NCBI RefSeq assembly: GCF_028745735.1
Contig: NZ_JAQZSM010000011.1
Location: 62,001 to 126,000 of the forward strand
DNA from: Roseinatronobacter alkalisoli
GTDB lineage: Bacteria > Pseudomonadota > Alphaproteobacteria > Rhodobacterales > Rhodobacteraceae
Length of the DNA stretch: 64,000 nt
Direction: 5' to 3'
Made by a program: the position numbers and the translations under genes. Below the pieces are notes generated by a model that made no database searches, was not told the DNA's origin, and saw only the letters and a program-made list of their open reading frames with translations. Shown in pieces: positions 8,360 to 18,062 of the stretch. Every line of letters begins with the position of its first letter. Within the stretch, counting starts at the first letter, position 1.

Positions 8360-9300
8360 CCGAAACAATGCCCACGGTGTCTGTGGTCTGCGCCTGGTAT
8401 AATAGGGCCGACTATATCCGTGACACCATCGACAGCCTGCTGGCGCAGGATTACCCGAATTTCGATATCACTGTGGTCAATGATGGCAGCCCCGATCCGC
8501 GGGTGCGAGAGATCCTCGACAGCTACACGGACCCCCGGCTGCGGGTGATCCATCAGGACAACACAGGCTTCACCCGCGCCATCCGCCGCGCGATTGTTGA
8601 AAGCGACGGGACGTATATCGCCATCCAGGGGGCCGGGGATATTTCGCTGCCGGGGCGGTTGTCGGCGCAGGTGAGATATCTGGAGGACCGGCCGGATTTT
8701 GCTGTCGTGGGATGCCGTTATGTGAATCAGGTCAAGGGACCGGACGGAGATGGCGAGCGCAAGCTAGCTCGCGTTCGGACATTGGAACCGACGGCGCGCG
8801 ACATCATGCGGGGAAATCCATTCGGACATGGTGAGGTGACTATGCGGCGGGCCGCCTATGATGCAGTTGGCGGATACCGTGTGTTCTTCGAGAATTCGCA
8901 GGACAAAGACCTCTGGATGCGAATGAGCGTAAACTATCGATTGGGGATCATTGACGAAACCCACTATCAGCGCGTTATCTTTCTGGCTGACGGAATCGCG
9001 TCTAGTTTCGAGAAAACTCTGAAACAAATTGCTTATTCACGCGTGGCAGATGTGTGCCATCAGGAGCGCCTCAAGGGGGAGCGGGACTCAGTGGATCGTT
9101 TCGGCCAACTTGCTTTGATGAGGGTGCCAAAAGGATGGCGCACGACTTGGCGAATTGTGAGGGCAGTGAAGCAAGTGGCTTCTCAAAGGCTCTTAGCGTT
9201 TGAAGACTTCAAGATCACTCAAGAACTTTTTGGTACGTTTGCAGTGATTCCGAACCTGTTGTTCTATGTTGTATATCGAAAAGTATATGGTGTTCGATAG
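8356..9300 (+). CDS. Family 2 glycosyltransferase
   Basis: 314 aa, GT-A fold. N-terminal VSVVCAWYNRADYI and VVNDGSPDP are standard GT2 nucleotide-binding motifs. At the metal site the usual DADD is replaced by GAGD (AIQGAGDISLPGRL, about residue 92), so the first Asp of DxD is missing while the last is kept; this variant may still be active. Overlaps the MurB-like gene by 4 nt. The first 400 bases are GC-rich; beyond about 8850 the sequence drifts AT-rich into wzy. Probably adds a sugar to the lipid-linked repeat unit; donor unknown. Confidence 0.85.
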   Translation: MTETMPTVSVVCAWYNRADYIRDTIDSLLAQDYPNFDITVVNDGSPDPRVREILDSYTDPRLRVIHQDNTGFTRAIRRAIVESDGTYIAIQGAGDISLPGRLSAQVRYLEDRPDFAVVGCRYVNQVKGPDGDGERKLARVRTLEPTARDIMRGNPFGHGEVTMRRAAYDAVGGYRVFFENSQDKDLWMRMSVNYRLGIIDETHYQRVIFLADGIASSFEKTLKQIAYSRVADVCHQERLKGERDSVDRFGQLALMRVPKGWRTTWRIVRAVKQVASQRLLAFEDFKITQELFGTFAVIPNLLFYVVYRKVYGVR

Positions 9301-10566
9301 ATGTTCATCTACGTAGGCGCTTTACTCGTTGCATTTTGCGTTTCTATATTCGCTTTAAGGCGTCAGCTTGCTTTGGAAATAGCTGTGTTTCCAATAATTA
9401 TGATTCTGTACTTTTTAACTACCTTCTACATATTCGAGGTCGCTCACGAGATTCCAATTTTTATTCTTCACTATGAGAGAGGGGAGGAATATTTGTATGC
9501 TCTTATTGTCATTACGCTTTACCCGGCCGGAATTTTGCTGGGGTTTTCAATTCCAGCAAGATTGTCGGGAATGCGTTTTAATACTCGCCATGTAATTAAC
9601 TCAGCGATTTCCAATTTAAGGATGAGGAATGTAGCGAGGCGCAGCGTCTTTGTCGAACTATCTCTTTTCTTTGTGGGTATCGTGCCCGTGCTTATTATAC
9701 TAATTTTTGCAGACACCTCAGATCTCTACATTAGAGATACCTTCCCGCTTCGATCAATCGACGGGTTCGCGATGGGTTTGGCTGATACATTATTTTGGGT
9801 TTCTCTTATTGCGATACCCATTATTAAAAACCGTGCTCTCAAATATTTTTCACTGCTTGCATTGATAATAGTGTTTGCGGCCGCAGGCGAAAGGCAAGCG
9901 TTTGTTGCGCCTGTCGTATTCGTATTTTTCGAGCGGGCTGTATTTGGGAGAAAGAGTTTTGGGCATATTTTTTTAATTGCTTGCTCTTTCTGGTTGCTTG
10001 CTGTTCTGATATATTTAAGATATCAGTGGTTGGGTGGTTTGAAATATGTATCTCTGCTGTTTTTTTCGTTTGATGGTGATGTTATTGGATTTTTGGTGTT
10101 CTCTGTTAACTATATGTCGGTTTTTTCGGTTGTTACAGTGAGTGAGGCTATGATTGTGTTTGGGGAAGATTGGAGGGCATTTTGGTATGCAATCAACCCT
10201 CTTCCATCCAGCTTTGCTGACGGGCAACGTGAATTTTTGAATACAGCATCTCTACGACCTAATGTGCCATATTCGGGCTTGGCGATGATGCATAATCATT
10301 TAAATGTTGTTGGGGTTGTTGGGGTTGGGTTTGTTGTTGGATTGGTGGGATTTATCTCTGTTCTGCTTTCCCCCCGTGTCAATGCTTTGTCCGTGTTGCT
10401 TCTTTTGACTTTCTTGATGGTTCCATACATTTTCTCTTTGCAGTACAATCTTCGCGCATTTAGTAGGCTTATTTACTTTTCAGGTTTTATTTTTGTTTCT
10501 TATCAATTATTATTTCGAAGGCTGCGCTTTAATTTTTTAGGTATGCATGGGTTAAAAAATGTTTAA
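9301..10566 (+). CDS. wzy: Wzy-like oligosaccharide repeat-unit polymerase
   Basis: 421 aa, strongly hydrophobic with about 10-12 predicted membrane segments and one larger periplasmic loop containing NPLPSSFADGQREFLN, as in O-antigen polymerases. Starts immediately after the preceding stop codon. Very AT-rich with T-runs and a low-complexity VVGVVGVGFVVGLVG stretch, in sharp contrast to the GC-rich flanks; this is typical for wzy. Assignment rests on topology and position between glycosyltransferases, because Wzy proteins share little sequence. Confidence 0.75.
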   Translation: MFIYVGALLVAFCVSIFALRRQLALEIAVFPIIMILYFLTTFYIFEVAHEIPIFILHYERGEEYLYALIVITLYPAGILLGFSIPARLSGMRFNTRHVINSAISNLRMRNVARRSVFVELSLFFVGIVPVLIILIFADTSDLYIRDTFPLRSIDGFAMGLADTLFWVSLIAIPIIKNRALKYFSLLALIIVFAAAGERQAFVAPVVFVFFERAVFGRKSFGHIFLIACSFWLLAVLIYLRYQWLGGLKYVSLLFFSFDGDVIGFLVFSVNYMSVFSVVTVSEAMIVFGEDWRAFWYAINPLPSSFADGQREFLNTASLRPNVPYSGLAMMHNHLNVVGVVGVGFVVGLVGFISVLLSPRVNALSVLLLLTFLMVPYIFSLQYNLRAFSRLIYFSGFIFVSYQLLFRRLRFNFLGMHGLKNV

Positions 10567-10617
10567 CGAAGCGGTACTGATGCCCGCTTCGTTGCAAGAA
10601 TCCAACAAGAGATTTAG

Positions 10618-11757
10618 ATGAACGTGAATACTTTTGTTCTTATCACTAAGACCCTCACGAAGGGCGGAGCCGCCTCCGGAGCACGCAACCTACTTGGGGC
10701 ACTCCGGGCTGCCGGGGCAGAGGTGACAGTTCTGGATGCCTATGCTCAGATGCAGCTACACCCGATCCGCGCTGTGCGTGTCGCGGAACGGGTTGTCGAG
10801 CGGCTGGCACAGGATGCTGAGACGCATTTCCTGCGCCTTGGCCCGCCAACCTTCGATCTGAGGGCGGTCTACCGTCAATACAAGCCAGACGTTATCCAGC
10901 TATGCGACATTTCTGCCAATACGATCCGGTTCAGCGACATTGCGCATCTGCCGTGTCCGGTCGTGCATCGTATGAGTGATTTCTGGCCCTATAACGGTGC
11001 GCATCATTACGCCGAGACTCCGCCTCGACAGCCTGACCTTGCGGATCGGATGTTGCGGCGTCTGGTGTTTGACGGGCGCTCGATGCCCCATCGCCGCGTC
11101 GCGCCCTCTGATTGGCTGGCCTCACGTCTGGGCGGTCCAGACATCAGCGTGATCCGTAACGCGGTTGCTGTTCCGACGCACGTGGACCCAAGATCGTCGG
11201 TCGAGGGGGTAGTGCGGTTTGGTTTCATCTCAGGTCAGATCATGGACCCACGCAAGGGCTATGCTGCCTTGCCCTCGCTTCTGAATGCGCTTGCCGGTCG
11301 CGTAGACAAAAGGGTGCAGCTTCATGTTTTCGGGCGCAATGCGAATGGTAATCTTGCGCAGATTCCGGGCGTCGAGACCATTCATCATCCAGCTTTTTCC
11401 AGTTCCGATCTGGCGCGAGTCTATACGTCTTTCGATATCTTGCTCTGTCCGTCCCGTTTGGATAACTCCCCCAATGTTGTGACTGAGGCGCTGGCCCACG
11501 GCACCCCGGTCATCGGGCAAAAGGGCACCGGGATGGAAAGCTATATCCGGCAAGATATCGGGGGGCTGATCGACTTTCACCGGCTTAACGGTCCTGCTGT
11601 GGAGGAATTCTCTGGCGTCGTGCAGGCGATCAGCCGCAATTACGAACAGATATCTATGCAAGCGATGCGATACACGCGGGACGAGCTGTCCCCACCGGTG
11701 ATCGGAAAGCTATATCTCGATCTCTATGAGGAACTTCTGATGAAGGGCGTCAAATGA
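10618..11757 (+). CDS. Family 4 glycosyltransferase
   Basis: 379 aa, GT-B fold. The C-terminal donor-binding domain has DILLCPSRLDNSPNVVTEAL then AHGTPVIG, containing the E-x7-E motif of GT4 enzymes; the N-terminal LITKTLTKGGAASGARNLL is the usual acceptor-domain glycine loop. A retaining transferase that probably extends the repeat unit at the inner membrane. GC content returns to the cluster norm after the AT-rich wzy. It overlaps the next GT2 gene by 4 nt. Confidence 0.88.
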   Translation: MNVNTFVLITKTLTKGGAASGARNLLGALRAAGAEVTVLDAYAQMQLHPIRAVRVAERVVERLAQDAETHFLRLGPPTFDLRAVYRQYKPDVIQLCDISANTIRFSDIAHLPCPVVHRMSDFWPYNGAHHYAETPPRQPDLADRMLRRLVFDGRSMPHRRVAPSDWLASRLGGPDISVIRNAVAVPTHVDPRSSVEGVVRFGFISGQIMDPRKGYAALPSLLNALAGRVDKRVQLHVFGRNANGNLAQIPGVETIHHPAFSSSDLARVYTSFDILLCPSRLDNSPNVVTEALAHGTPVIGQKGTGMESYIRQDIGGLIDFHRLNGPAVEEFSGVVQAISRNYEQISMQAMRYTRDELSPPVIGKLYLDLYEELLMKGVK

Positions 11758-12500
11758 AAATCTCTGTCATCATGGCAGCCTATAATTCTCAGGCCACTAT
11801 TGGCCGGGCCATCGAGTCCTTTCTGGCCCAGGCCCATCCAGACAAGGAGTTGATCGTCATCGACGGTGCTTCGAAAGACAACACCTGCGCTATTGTCGAA
11901 AACTTCAACAGCCCGCTCATCCGCCTTCACAGCGAGCACGACAACGGCATTTATGATGCCATGAACAAGGGATTGCGGCGGATCTCGGGCGATGCTTTCG
12001 GCTGCCTCAATTCCGATGATTGCTACGCCCGTCCCGACGCTCTGGCCCTGATTGCCGATGCGTTGAAAGACGCAGATATCGTTTCGGGCCGCCTACATTT
12101 CGTGCGCGAACATGACGGCAGCGCACCGGTGCGCAGGTGGCATCCGGAATTGCATCGGCCCGGTGCTTATGCGCGGGGCTTCAGCCTGCCACATCCTACA
12201 AGCTATGCGCGCCGCACGGTGTTGGAGCGAGTGGGAGAGTTCAGCACGCAGTATCGTAGCGCCAGTGATTATGACTGGCTAATGCGCGCGCTCGAGATCG
12301 AAGGATTCTCACATGCGATCATCGATGAAGTGCTGGTGAATATGCGAATAGGCGGTGAGAGTACGGCAGGTCTCCGCGCTATCTGGAAGAACTCGCGCGA
12401 GCTTCTTGAGGTCCGGCAGAAACGATTGGGCAGCGGTGTGTTAGATATAGCAATGGTTCTGAATCTTTACAGAAAATTCATGCAGCGCGCTGGTCACTGA
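11754..12500 (+). CDS. Family 2 glycosyltransferase (WcaE/PGL-type)
   Basis: 248 aa, short GT2. ISVIMAAYNSQATIGRAIES and IVIDGASKDNTC form the nucleotide site; NSDD (CLNSDDCY, about residue 88) is the DxD metal motif. The block DNGIYDAMNKGL is characteristic of the WcaE-like subgroup found with GDP-fucose genes. Overlaps the GT4 gene by 4 nt and is followed by gmd, so it may use GDP-fucose, which is inference. Confidence 0.87.
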   Translation: MKISVIMAAYNSQATIGRAIESFLAQAHPDKELIVIDGASKDNTCAIVENFNSPLIRLHSEHDNGIYDAMNKGLRRISGDAFGCLNSDDCYARPDALALIADALKDADIVSGRLHFVREHDGSAPVRRWHPELHRPGAYARGFSLPHPTSYARRTVLERVGEFSTQYRSASDYDWLMRALEIEGFSHAIIDEVLVNMRIGGESTAGLRAIWKNSRELLEVRQKRLGSGVLDIAMVLNLYRKFMQRAGH

Positions 12501-12530
12501 ACAGCGTGGGAAGACAATAAGGACTCGATA

Positions 12531-13649
12531 ATGAAAAAAGCACTCATCACAGGCATCACTGGCCAGGACGGCAGCTATCTGGCGGAATTTCTGCTGGATA
12601 AAGGCTACGAGGTGCATGGGATCAAGCGGCGCGCATCGCTGTTCAACACACAGCGAATTGACCATATCTATCAGGATCCGCATAGCAATCACCAGCGGCT
12701 CAAGCTGCATTATGGGGATCTGACCGACAGCTCGAACCTGACGCGGATTCTGTCTGAGGTGCAGCCAGATGAGGTGTACAACCTTGGCGCGCAGAGCCAT
12801 GTCGCCGTGAGTTTTGAGGCGCCCGAATACACAGCCGATGTTGATGGAATGGGCACGCTGCGTCTGCTTGAGGCGATCCGGTTTTTGGGCCTGGAGCAGA
12901 AGACGCGGTTTTATCAGGCGTCCACATCCGAGTTATATGGGCTAGTGCAGGAAATCCCACAGCGCGAGACCACGCCATTTCATCCTCGTAGCCCTTATGC
13001 CGTTGCGAAGCTCTATGCCTATTGGATTTGTGTGAACTATCGCGAAGCGTACGGGATGTATGCCTGTAACGGCATTCTTTTCAATCATGAAAGCCCGCGC
13101 CGCGGTGAGACATTCGTGACCCGCAAGATCACCCGCGGGCTTGCCAATATTGCGCAGGGACTGGAGCCTTGCCTGTTCATGGGCAATATCGACGCGCTCC
13201 GCGACTGGGGGCATGCCAAGGATTATGTGCGCATGCAGTGGATGATGTTGCAGCAAGAGCAGGCGGAGGATTTCGTGATCGCAACCGGCGTTCAGTATTC
13301 AGTCCGCGAGTTCATCACATGGACCGCAGCCGAGTTGGGCATGATACTTGAATTCAGGGGCGAAGGCGTTGAAGAGGTCGCTGTCGTGGCCGATGTGCAG
13401 GGCGATAGCGCTCCAGCAGTCAAACGCGGAGATGTGATCATGCGCATTGACCCACGTTATTTCCGGCCCGCCGAGGTCGAAACCCTGTTGGGTGACCCGA
13501 CAAAAGCCAAAGAAAAGCTGGGCTGGGTGCCGGAAATCACCGCGCAGAAGATGTGTGCCGAGATGGTGGCCAACGACCTCAAGACCGCGCGTCGCCATGC
13601 CTTGTTGCGCCAGCACGGCATGGATCTTCCTGTTTCGCTGGAAGGGTAG
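12531..13649 (+). CDS. gmd: GDP-mannose 4,6-dehydratase
   Basis: 372 aa, length of the bacterial enzyme. Extended SDR with [16 protein letters not shown] at the N-terminus, catalytic Thr/Glu/Tyr/Lys in ASTSELYG and [10 protein letters not shown], and the [16 protein letters not shown] segment specific to GMD. It converts GDP-mannose to GDP-4-keto-6-deoxymannose, the substrate of the next gene. AAGGA about 8 nt upstream supports the ATG. Confidence 0.97.
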   Translation: MKKALITGITGQDGSYLAEFLLDKGYEVHGIKRRASLFNTQRIDHIYQDPHSNHQRLKLHYGDLTDSSNLTRILSEVQPDEVYNLGAQSHVAVSFEAPEYTADVDGMGTLRLLEAIRFLGLEQKTRFYQASTSELYGLVQEIPQRETTPFHPRSPYAVAKLYAYWICVNYREAYGMYACNGILFNHESPRRGETFVTRKITRGLANIAQGLEPCLFMGNIDALRDWGHAKDYVRMQWMMLQQEQAEDFVIATGVQYSVREFITWTAAELGMILEFRGEGVEEVAVVADVQGDSAPAVKRGDVIMRIDPRYFRPAEVETLLGDPTKAKEKLGWVPEITAQKMCAEMVANDLKTARRHALLRQHGMDLPVSLEG

Positions 13650-13652
13650 GGC

Positions 13653-14624
13653 ATGAAACGGATATTCATAGCAGGCCATCGGGGCATGGTGGGAGGGGCG
13701 ATCCTTCGAAAGCTTGAGGCACGCGCAGCGGCCGGGCACGCTATTACGATGATCACGCGGTCGCGCTCTGAGCTCAATTTGACTGACCAGCACGCTGTGC
13801 GCGACTTCATGCAGACGGAGCGGCCGGATGTTGTGATTCTGGCGGCGGCCAAGGTTGGCGGCATTCATGCCAACAACACCTATCCCGCAGACTTCATCTA
13901 CGAAAACCTGATGATTGAATGCAATGTAATTCATCAGGCTTTCCAGGCTGGGGTTCAGCGCTTGCTGCAACTGGGATCGTCTTGCATCTATCCACGCATA
14001 GTTGCCCAACCGATGCGTGAAGATGCCCTGTTGACAGGTGTCTTGGAACCCACCAACGAGCCCTACGCCATCGCCAAGATTGCAGGGATCAAGCTTTGCG
14101 AAAGCTACAATCGTCAGCATGGGACGGATTACCGCAGTGTCATGCCGACCAACCTTTATGGCCCTGGTGACAATTTTCATCCTGAGAACAGTCATGTCCT
14201 GCCCGCGCTGATCCGCCGTTTTCACGAAGCCGCGCAGTCAGGTGTCGATAGCGTGACGATCTGGGGTTCAGGGTTGCCGCGCCGGGAATTTCTGCATGTC
14301 GATGATATGGCCGATGCCAGCCTTTTCGTGCTCGACCTGCCAAAGGGCGACTATGACACCAACACCCAGCCGATGCTGAGCCATATCAACGTGGGCAGCG
14401 GCGTGGATATCTCGATCCTTGAGCTGGCGCAGATGATCGCGGACATCACCGGTTTCGAGGGCCAGATCAACACTGATCCCACAAAGCCGGATGGTACAAT
14501 GCGCAAACTGATGGATGTCGGGCGCCTCAAGGCTTTGGGATGGTCCGCAGGTATCGGTCTGCGAGCAGGAATAGAGGACACATATCAATGGTATCTGTCC
14601 CATCACGCCAAAGCACGTCACTGA
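13653..14624 (+). CDS. fcl: GDP-L-fucose synthase
   Basis: 323 aa epimerase-reductase. N-terminal [10 protein letters not shown] coenzyme motif, GSSCIYP and [16 protein letters not shown] catalytic region, and [20 protein letters not shown], the hallmark of GDP-fucose synthase. Makes GDP-L-fucose from the gmd product with NADPH. Three bases after gmd, with GGAAGGG as ribosome binding site inside the gmd end. Shows that the polymer probably contains L-fucose. Confidence 0.97.
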   Translation: MKRIFIAGHRGMVGGAILRKLEARAAAGHAITMITRSRSELNLTDQHAVRDFMQTERPDVVILAAAKVGGIHANNTYPADFIYENLMIECNVIHQAFQAGVQRLLQLGSSCIYPRIVAQPMREDALLTGVLEPTNEPYAIAKIAGIKLCESYNRQHGTDYRSVMPTNLYGPGDNFHPENSHVLPALIRRFHEAAQSGVDSVTIWGSGLPRREFLHVDDMADASLFVLDLPKGDYDTNTQPMLSHINVGSGVDISILELAQMIADITGFEGQINTDPTKPDGTMRKLMDVGRLKALGWSAGIGLRAGIEDTYQWYLSHHAKARH

Positions 14625-14643
14625 AAGCGAGAATATAGCCAAT

Positions 14644-16071
14644 ATGTCAACGCTCATTCATCCAGTTATTCTATGTGGTGGCGCAGGGACGCGATTGTGG
14701 CCGCTGTCGCGAAAAAGCTACCCCAAGCAGTTCACGCAAATTTTGGGTGATGAGAGCCTGTTTCAGGCTTCGGCGCGGCGGCTGTCGGCACCAATGTTTG
14801 CACCGCCCACAGTCATAACCGGGGCGGATTTCAGGTTTATCGTCATCGAGCAGCTTGCAAGCATCGAAATTGCGCCTGGCGCAGTGCTGATTGAACCGAC
14901 AGGCCGCAATACCGCGCCTGCCATTTGCGCCGCCGCACTGAAGTTGCAGCAGAACATGGACGATGCCGTCATGCTGGTTGCGCCGTCTGATCATGTCATT
15001 CCGGAAGACTCAGAGTTTCGCGATGCGGTCGCAGCTGCACTCCCCGCCGCGGCAGAGGGGAGGTTGATTACATTTGGCATTCGCCCGGACCGCGCCGAAA
15101 CCGGCTATGGTTGGCTGGAGCTTGGGCAGAGTATTGAGGGCATTGATGTCCCGATGGCCCTTAAGCGCTTTATCGAAAAACCCGAAGCCGATCTGGCGCA
15201 ATCGATGCTTGATGGTGGACAGCATCTGTGGAATGCGGGGATTTTCCTGTTCTCAGCAAATGCAATCCTCAAGGCGTTTGAGCGATTTGCGCCCGATATT
15301 CTAGAGGGCGCGCGCGCCGCGGTCGCGGGTGCGCAGAGTGATCTTGGCTTTACAAGGTTTGACCCGAAGCCATGGAACGACTTGCCTGACATCTCGATCG
15401 ACTATGCCGTGATGGAAAAGGCTGACAACCTTTCGGTTATGCCATATCGCGGGGCTTGGTCAGATCTCGGTGGATGGGAGGCCGTCTGGCGCGAGGCGGG
15501 ACCTGATGCGCAAGGCGTAGTCACCCATGGCCCTGCGCATGCTTTGGATTGTGAAAATTCACTGCTGCGCGCAGAATCCGAAAAACAGCAACTTGTCGGC
15601 ATTGGCTTGAAAGACATTGTCGCCGTGGCAATGCCGGATGCTGTGCTTATCGCACACAAGAGCTGTGCGCAGGATGTGAAACTTGCGGTAACGACACTCA
15701 AAGCGCAGGGAGTATCCCAAGCCGAAACACTGCCGCGCGATTACCGGCCATGGGGCTGGTATGAAAGCCTCGTCATGGGCGCGCGCTTTCAGGTCAAGCG
15801 CATTGTTGTGCACCCCGGCGCGGCACTTTCCCTGCAAAGCCACAATCACCGCTCTGAGCATTGGATTGTTGTGGAGGGCACTGCAAAGGTTACGATTGAT
15901 GACAGCGTGAAACTGGTGACCGAGAACCAGTCAGTCTATGTCCCGCTTGGGGCTGTGCACCGCATGGAAAACCCCGGCAAGGTACCGCTGACACTGATCG
16001 AGGTGCAGACCGGCAGTTATCTTGGCGAAGATGACATCATTCGCTACGAGGATGTTTATGCGCGCAGCTGA
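14644..16071 (+). CDS. manC: Mannose-1-phosphate guanylyltransferase / mannose-6-phosphate isomerase
   Basis: 475 aa, the bifunctional type II form. The nucleotidyltransferase signature is LCGGAGTRLWPLSRKSYPKQ at the N-terminus; FIEKPEADLAQS lies in the middle. The C-terminal ~110 residues form the cupin isomerase: RPWGWYESL, HPGAALSLQSHNHRSEHWIV with metal-ligand histidines. It turns fructose-6-P-derived mannose-P into GDP-mannose for gmd. The phosphomannomutase step is supplied by the gene at 18063. Confidence 0.96.
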   Translation: MSTLIHPVILCGGAGTRLWPLSRKSYPKQFTQILGDESLFQASARRLSAPMFAPPTVITGADFRFIVIEQLASIEIAPGAVLIEPTGRNTAPAICAAALKLQQNMDDAVMLVAPSDHVIPEDSEFRDAVAAALPAAAEGRLITFGIRPDRAETGYGWLELGQSIEGIDVPMALKRFIEKPEADLAQSMLDGGQHLWNAGIFLFSANAILKAFERFAPDILEGARAAVAGAQSDLGFTRFDPKPWNDLPDISIDYAVMEKADNLSVMPYRGAWSDLGGWEAVWREAGPDAQGVVTHGPAHALDCENSLLRAESEKQQLVGIGLKDIVAVAMPDAVLIAHKSCAQDVKLAVTTLKAQGVSQAETLPRDYRPWGWYESLVMGARFQVKRIVVHPGAALSLQSHNHRSEHWIVVEGTAKVTIDDSVKLVTENQSVYVPLGAVHRMENPGKVPLTLIEVQTGSYLGEDDIIRYEDVYARS

Positions 16072-16936
16072 CAAATTGCCCGTGTTGCTGGTTGGCGCCT
16101 CTGGGCGGGTCGGTCGCATGGTCACGCATCATTGGCCGCAAATGTCAGGCAGCTTGCCTATGGTGGCACAGTTTCGCCGCAGCACCACTCTGCCCGATTG
16201 CTTGATTTGGGATCCCTTGACTGGGCCAGAACCATTGCTGGATGCGGTGTCTATGACGGGTGGTTTCTCAGCCATGATCATGCTGGCTGGCGTGACGCCG
16301 GGGCCAGGTAAAGATCTTGCATTGAACCGGACATTGGCGGAGGCCTGCCTTGATGCGGCATCGCGCGCTGGGATCGGGCGGGTTCTGCTTGCGTCGTCCT
16401 CGGCGGTTTATGGTGCGGGAGCAGGCACGCCGTTGGCAGAAACTGCATCCTGCGATCCTGCCAATGCTTATGGGGCCGCTAAACTTGCGATGGAAAAGGG
16501 CTGTGCGTCTTGGCGTGCGCGCGGCATGGACCTTTGCATGCTGCGGATTGGGAATGTGGCCGGGGCCGATGCCTTGCTTCTAAACGTGGCAAAATCTGCG
16601 CCGGATCAAGCCATTGAGATCGATATTTTTGATGATGGCCGTGGGCCGGTCCGCTCCTATATCGGGGTGCAGACCTTGGCATCGGTCCTTCAGTCGCTTT
16701 GCCTGCACCCTGACCAATTGCCGGAAATTGTCAACATTGGTACGCGCGAGCCGATTTCGATGGACGCCTTGGGTGATGCTGCGCGCCACCCCTGGCTTAA
16801 GCGAAGCCCTTCTGGGTCTACCCCTCAGAGCATCACGCTCGATTGCAGTTTGCTTTCGACATTGCATGAATTCAACACGCTGGACTCTCGACCCGAAGAA
16901 ATGGTCCGGCAATGGAAAGAAACCCTTCAGCCATGA
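16058..16936 (+). CDS. NAD-dependent epimerase/dehydratase of unknown sugar
   Basis: About 292 aa extended SDR with VLLVGASGRVGRMVTHHWP as coenzyme loop, SSSAVYG and YGAAKLAMEKG as catalytic Ser/Tyr/Lys region, and PVRSYIGVQTLASVL late in the domain. The ATG at 16058 is chosen since GAGG lies 6 nt upstream; it overlaps manC by 14 nt. Probably modifies a nucleotide- or lipid-linked sugar just before priming. Substrate not predictable. Confidence 0.8.
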   Translation: MRAADKLPVLLVGASGRVGRMVTHHWPQMSGSLPMVAQFRRSTTLPDCLIWDPLTGPEPLLDAVSMTGGFSAMIMLAGVTPGPGKDLALNRTLAEACLDAASRAGIGRVLLASSSAVYGAGAGTPLAETASCDPANAYGAAKLAMEKGCASWRARGMDLCMLRIGNVAGADALLLNVAKSAPDQAIEIDIFDDGRGPVRSYIGVQTLASVLQSLCLHPDQLPEIVNIGTREPISMDALGDAARHPWLKRSPSGSTPQSITLDCSLLSTLHEFNTLDSRPEEMVRQWKETLQP

Positions 16937-17538
16937 CTTTTTCCAAGCGTGCCCTTGATCTTGTCGTCGCGATTATCCTGCTGGTCATTCTTGGCCCAAT
17001 CATCTTGATCACCGCTCTGATCATTCTGGTTCTGGATGGGCGACCGGTTCTCTATATTTCGGAACGCATGAAATCCCCCACAGAGGGTTTCAATCTGATT
17101 AAGTTCCGTACCATGAAACCTGTTGCCGAGGACAGTGGTGTCTCTGGCGGGGATAAATCAGACCGCATCACACGCACCGGCCCATTTCTGCGGCGTTCGC
17201 GGTTGGATGAGTTGCCACAGCTTTGGAATGTGATCCGCAGCGATATTAGTTTCATCGGACCTCGCCCGCCTTTGCGTCAATATGTAGAGCGCTTCCCAGA
17301 TCTTTATGCGCGGGTTCTGAAATCGCGGCCAGGCGTGTCGGGACTTGCCTCGATCTATTTTCATGCACATGAAGAACACCTTCTGGCGCGCAGCCGTAGC
17401 CGAGAGGAAACCGACACGATCTATTGCCGCGCCTGTATCCCGCGCAAGGCGCGGCTGGATCTGATCTATCAGGCCAGGCGCAACCTTTGTGTAGACATCA
17501 TGCTCATGCTCAAGACCGTGTTCAAGCGGCTAAGGTAA
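16933..17538 (+). CDS. Priming sugar transferase (undecaprenyl-phosphate sugar phosphotransferase)
   Basis: About 201 aa, the minimal catalytic domain of the bacterial sugar transferase family (WcaJ/ExoY/PglC-like). One N-terminal membrane segment (LDLVVAIILLVILGPIILIT), then FNLIKFRTM, RRSRLDELPQLWNVIRSD and FIGPRPPLRQYV, the conserved Asp-Glu and PRP motifs of monotopic phosphoglycosyl transferases. It would put the first sugar-phosphate on undecaprenyl phosphate. ATG at 16933 overlaps the epimerase stop (ATGA). Last gene of this long co-oriented set. Confidence 0.92.
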   Translation: MTFSKRALDLVVAIILLVILGPIILITALIILVLDGRPVLYISERMKSPTEGFNLIKFRTMKPVAEDSGVSGGDKSDRITRTGPFLRRSRLDELPQLWNVIRSDISFIGPRPPLRQYVERFPDLYARVLKSRPGVSGLASIYFHAHEEHLLARSRSREETDTIYCRACIPRKARLDLIYQARRNLCVDIMLMLKTVFKRLR

Positions 17539-18062
17539 TCCACAGCTGTTCTGCCTTCTTTGTCCGGAGACGGCAATCCACTGGGCTTCGAAGACATCTA
17601 CATTCCTTTCTCCATTCTTCGGAAAAGTTGCGCCGACTCGAACTGCCGATCTACACGCAGGGGGCGCTGAATACGGAAGTATTCGCAATGACTTCCATGC
17701 TAGCACCGAGGCATGAATGCAATGGGCGGATGCCCCTGTTCCGCTCACGCTTGGTGGGTAGCGACCGGCGATATACTGAAGTCAGAGACTTCGACAGAGC
17801 GTGCGGTCCCAACAGACGGCCAAGGGGTAGTGTCGCTCGGGACAAACGGTTGAGTGTGGATCGCCGATCCGAATAGAGATAAGGAGCGCCCTGAAAGTTG
17901 ATTGCTCATTTGGTGTAGGTCTTTCCCGAGCGCTAGATGGGCACGACGTGACTATCGTAGTGATGTCATATTCTCGATCTAAGCGAGCGAACGTTGTATC
18001 CGGTCGATGTATAACCAGTTTACAAATCTCCATAAGCTTATGATATGAAAGAAAAAAAGCCA
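17539..18062. other. Intergenic region before manB
   Basis: About 520 bases with no gene I can support; short open frames here have no recognisable family. It contains a GGTAGCG core (17757-17763), reminiscent of an ops core but with poor flanks, and turns AT-rich in the last 100 bases, where a promoter for manB probably lies. No clear -35/-10 pair was fixed. Confidence 0.5.

Noticed and set aside
17424-17876. Open frame overlapping the sugar transferase end
   Set aside because: First part is an out-of-frame copy of the sugar transferase; the rest is Arg-rich without family likeness.
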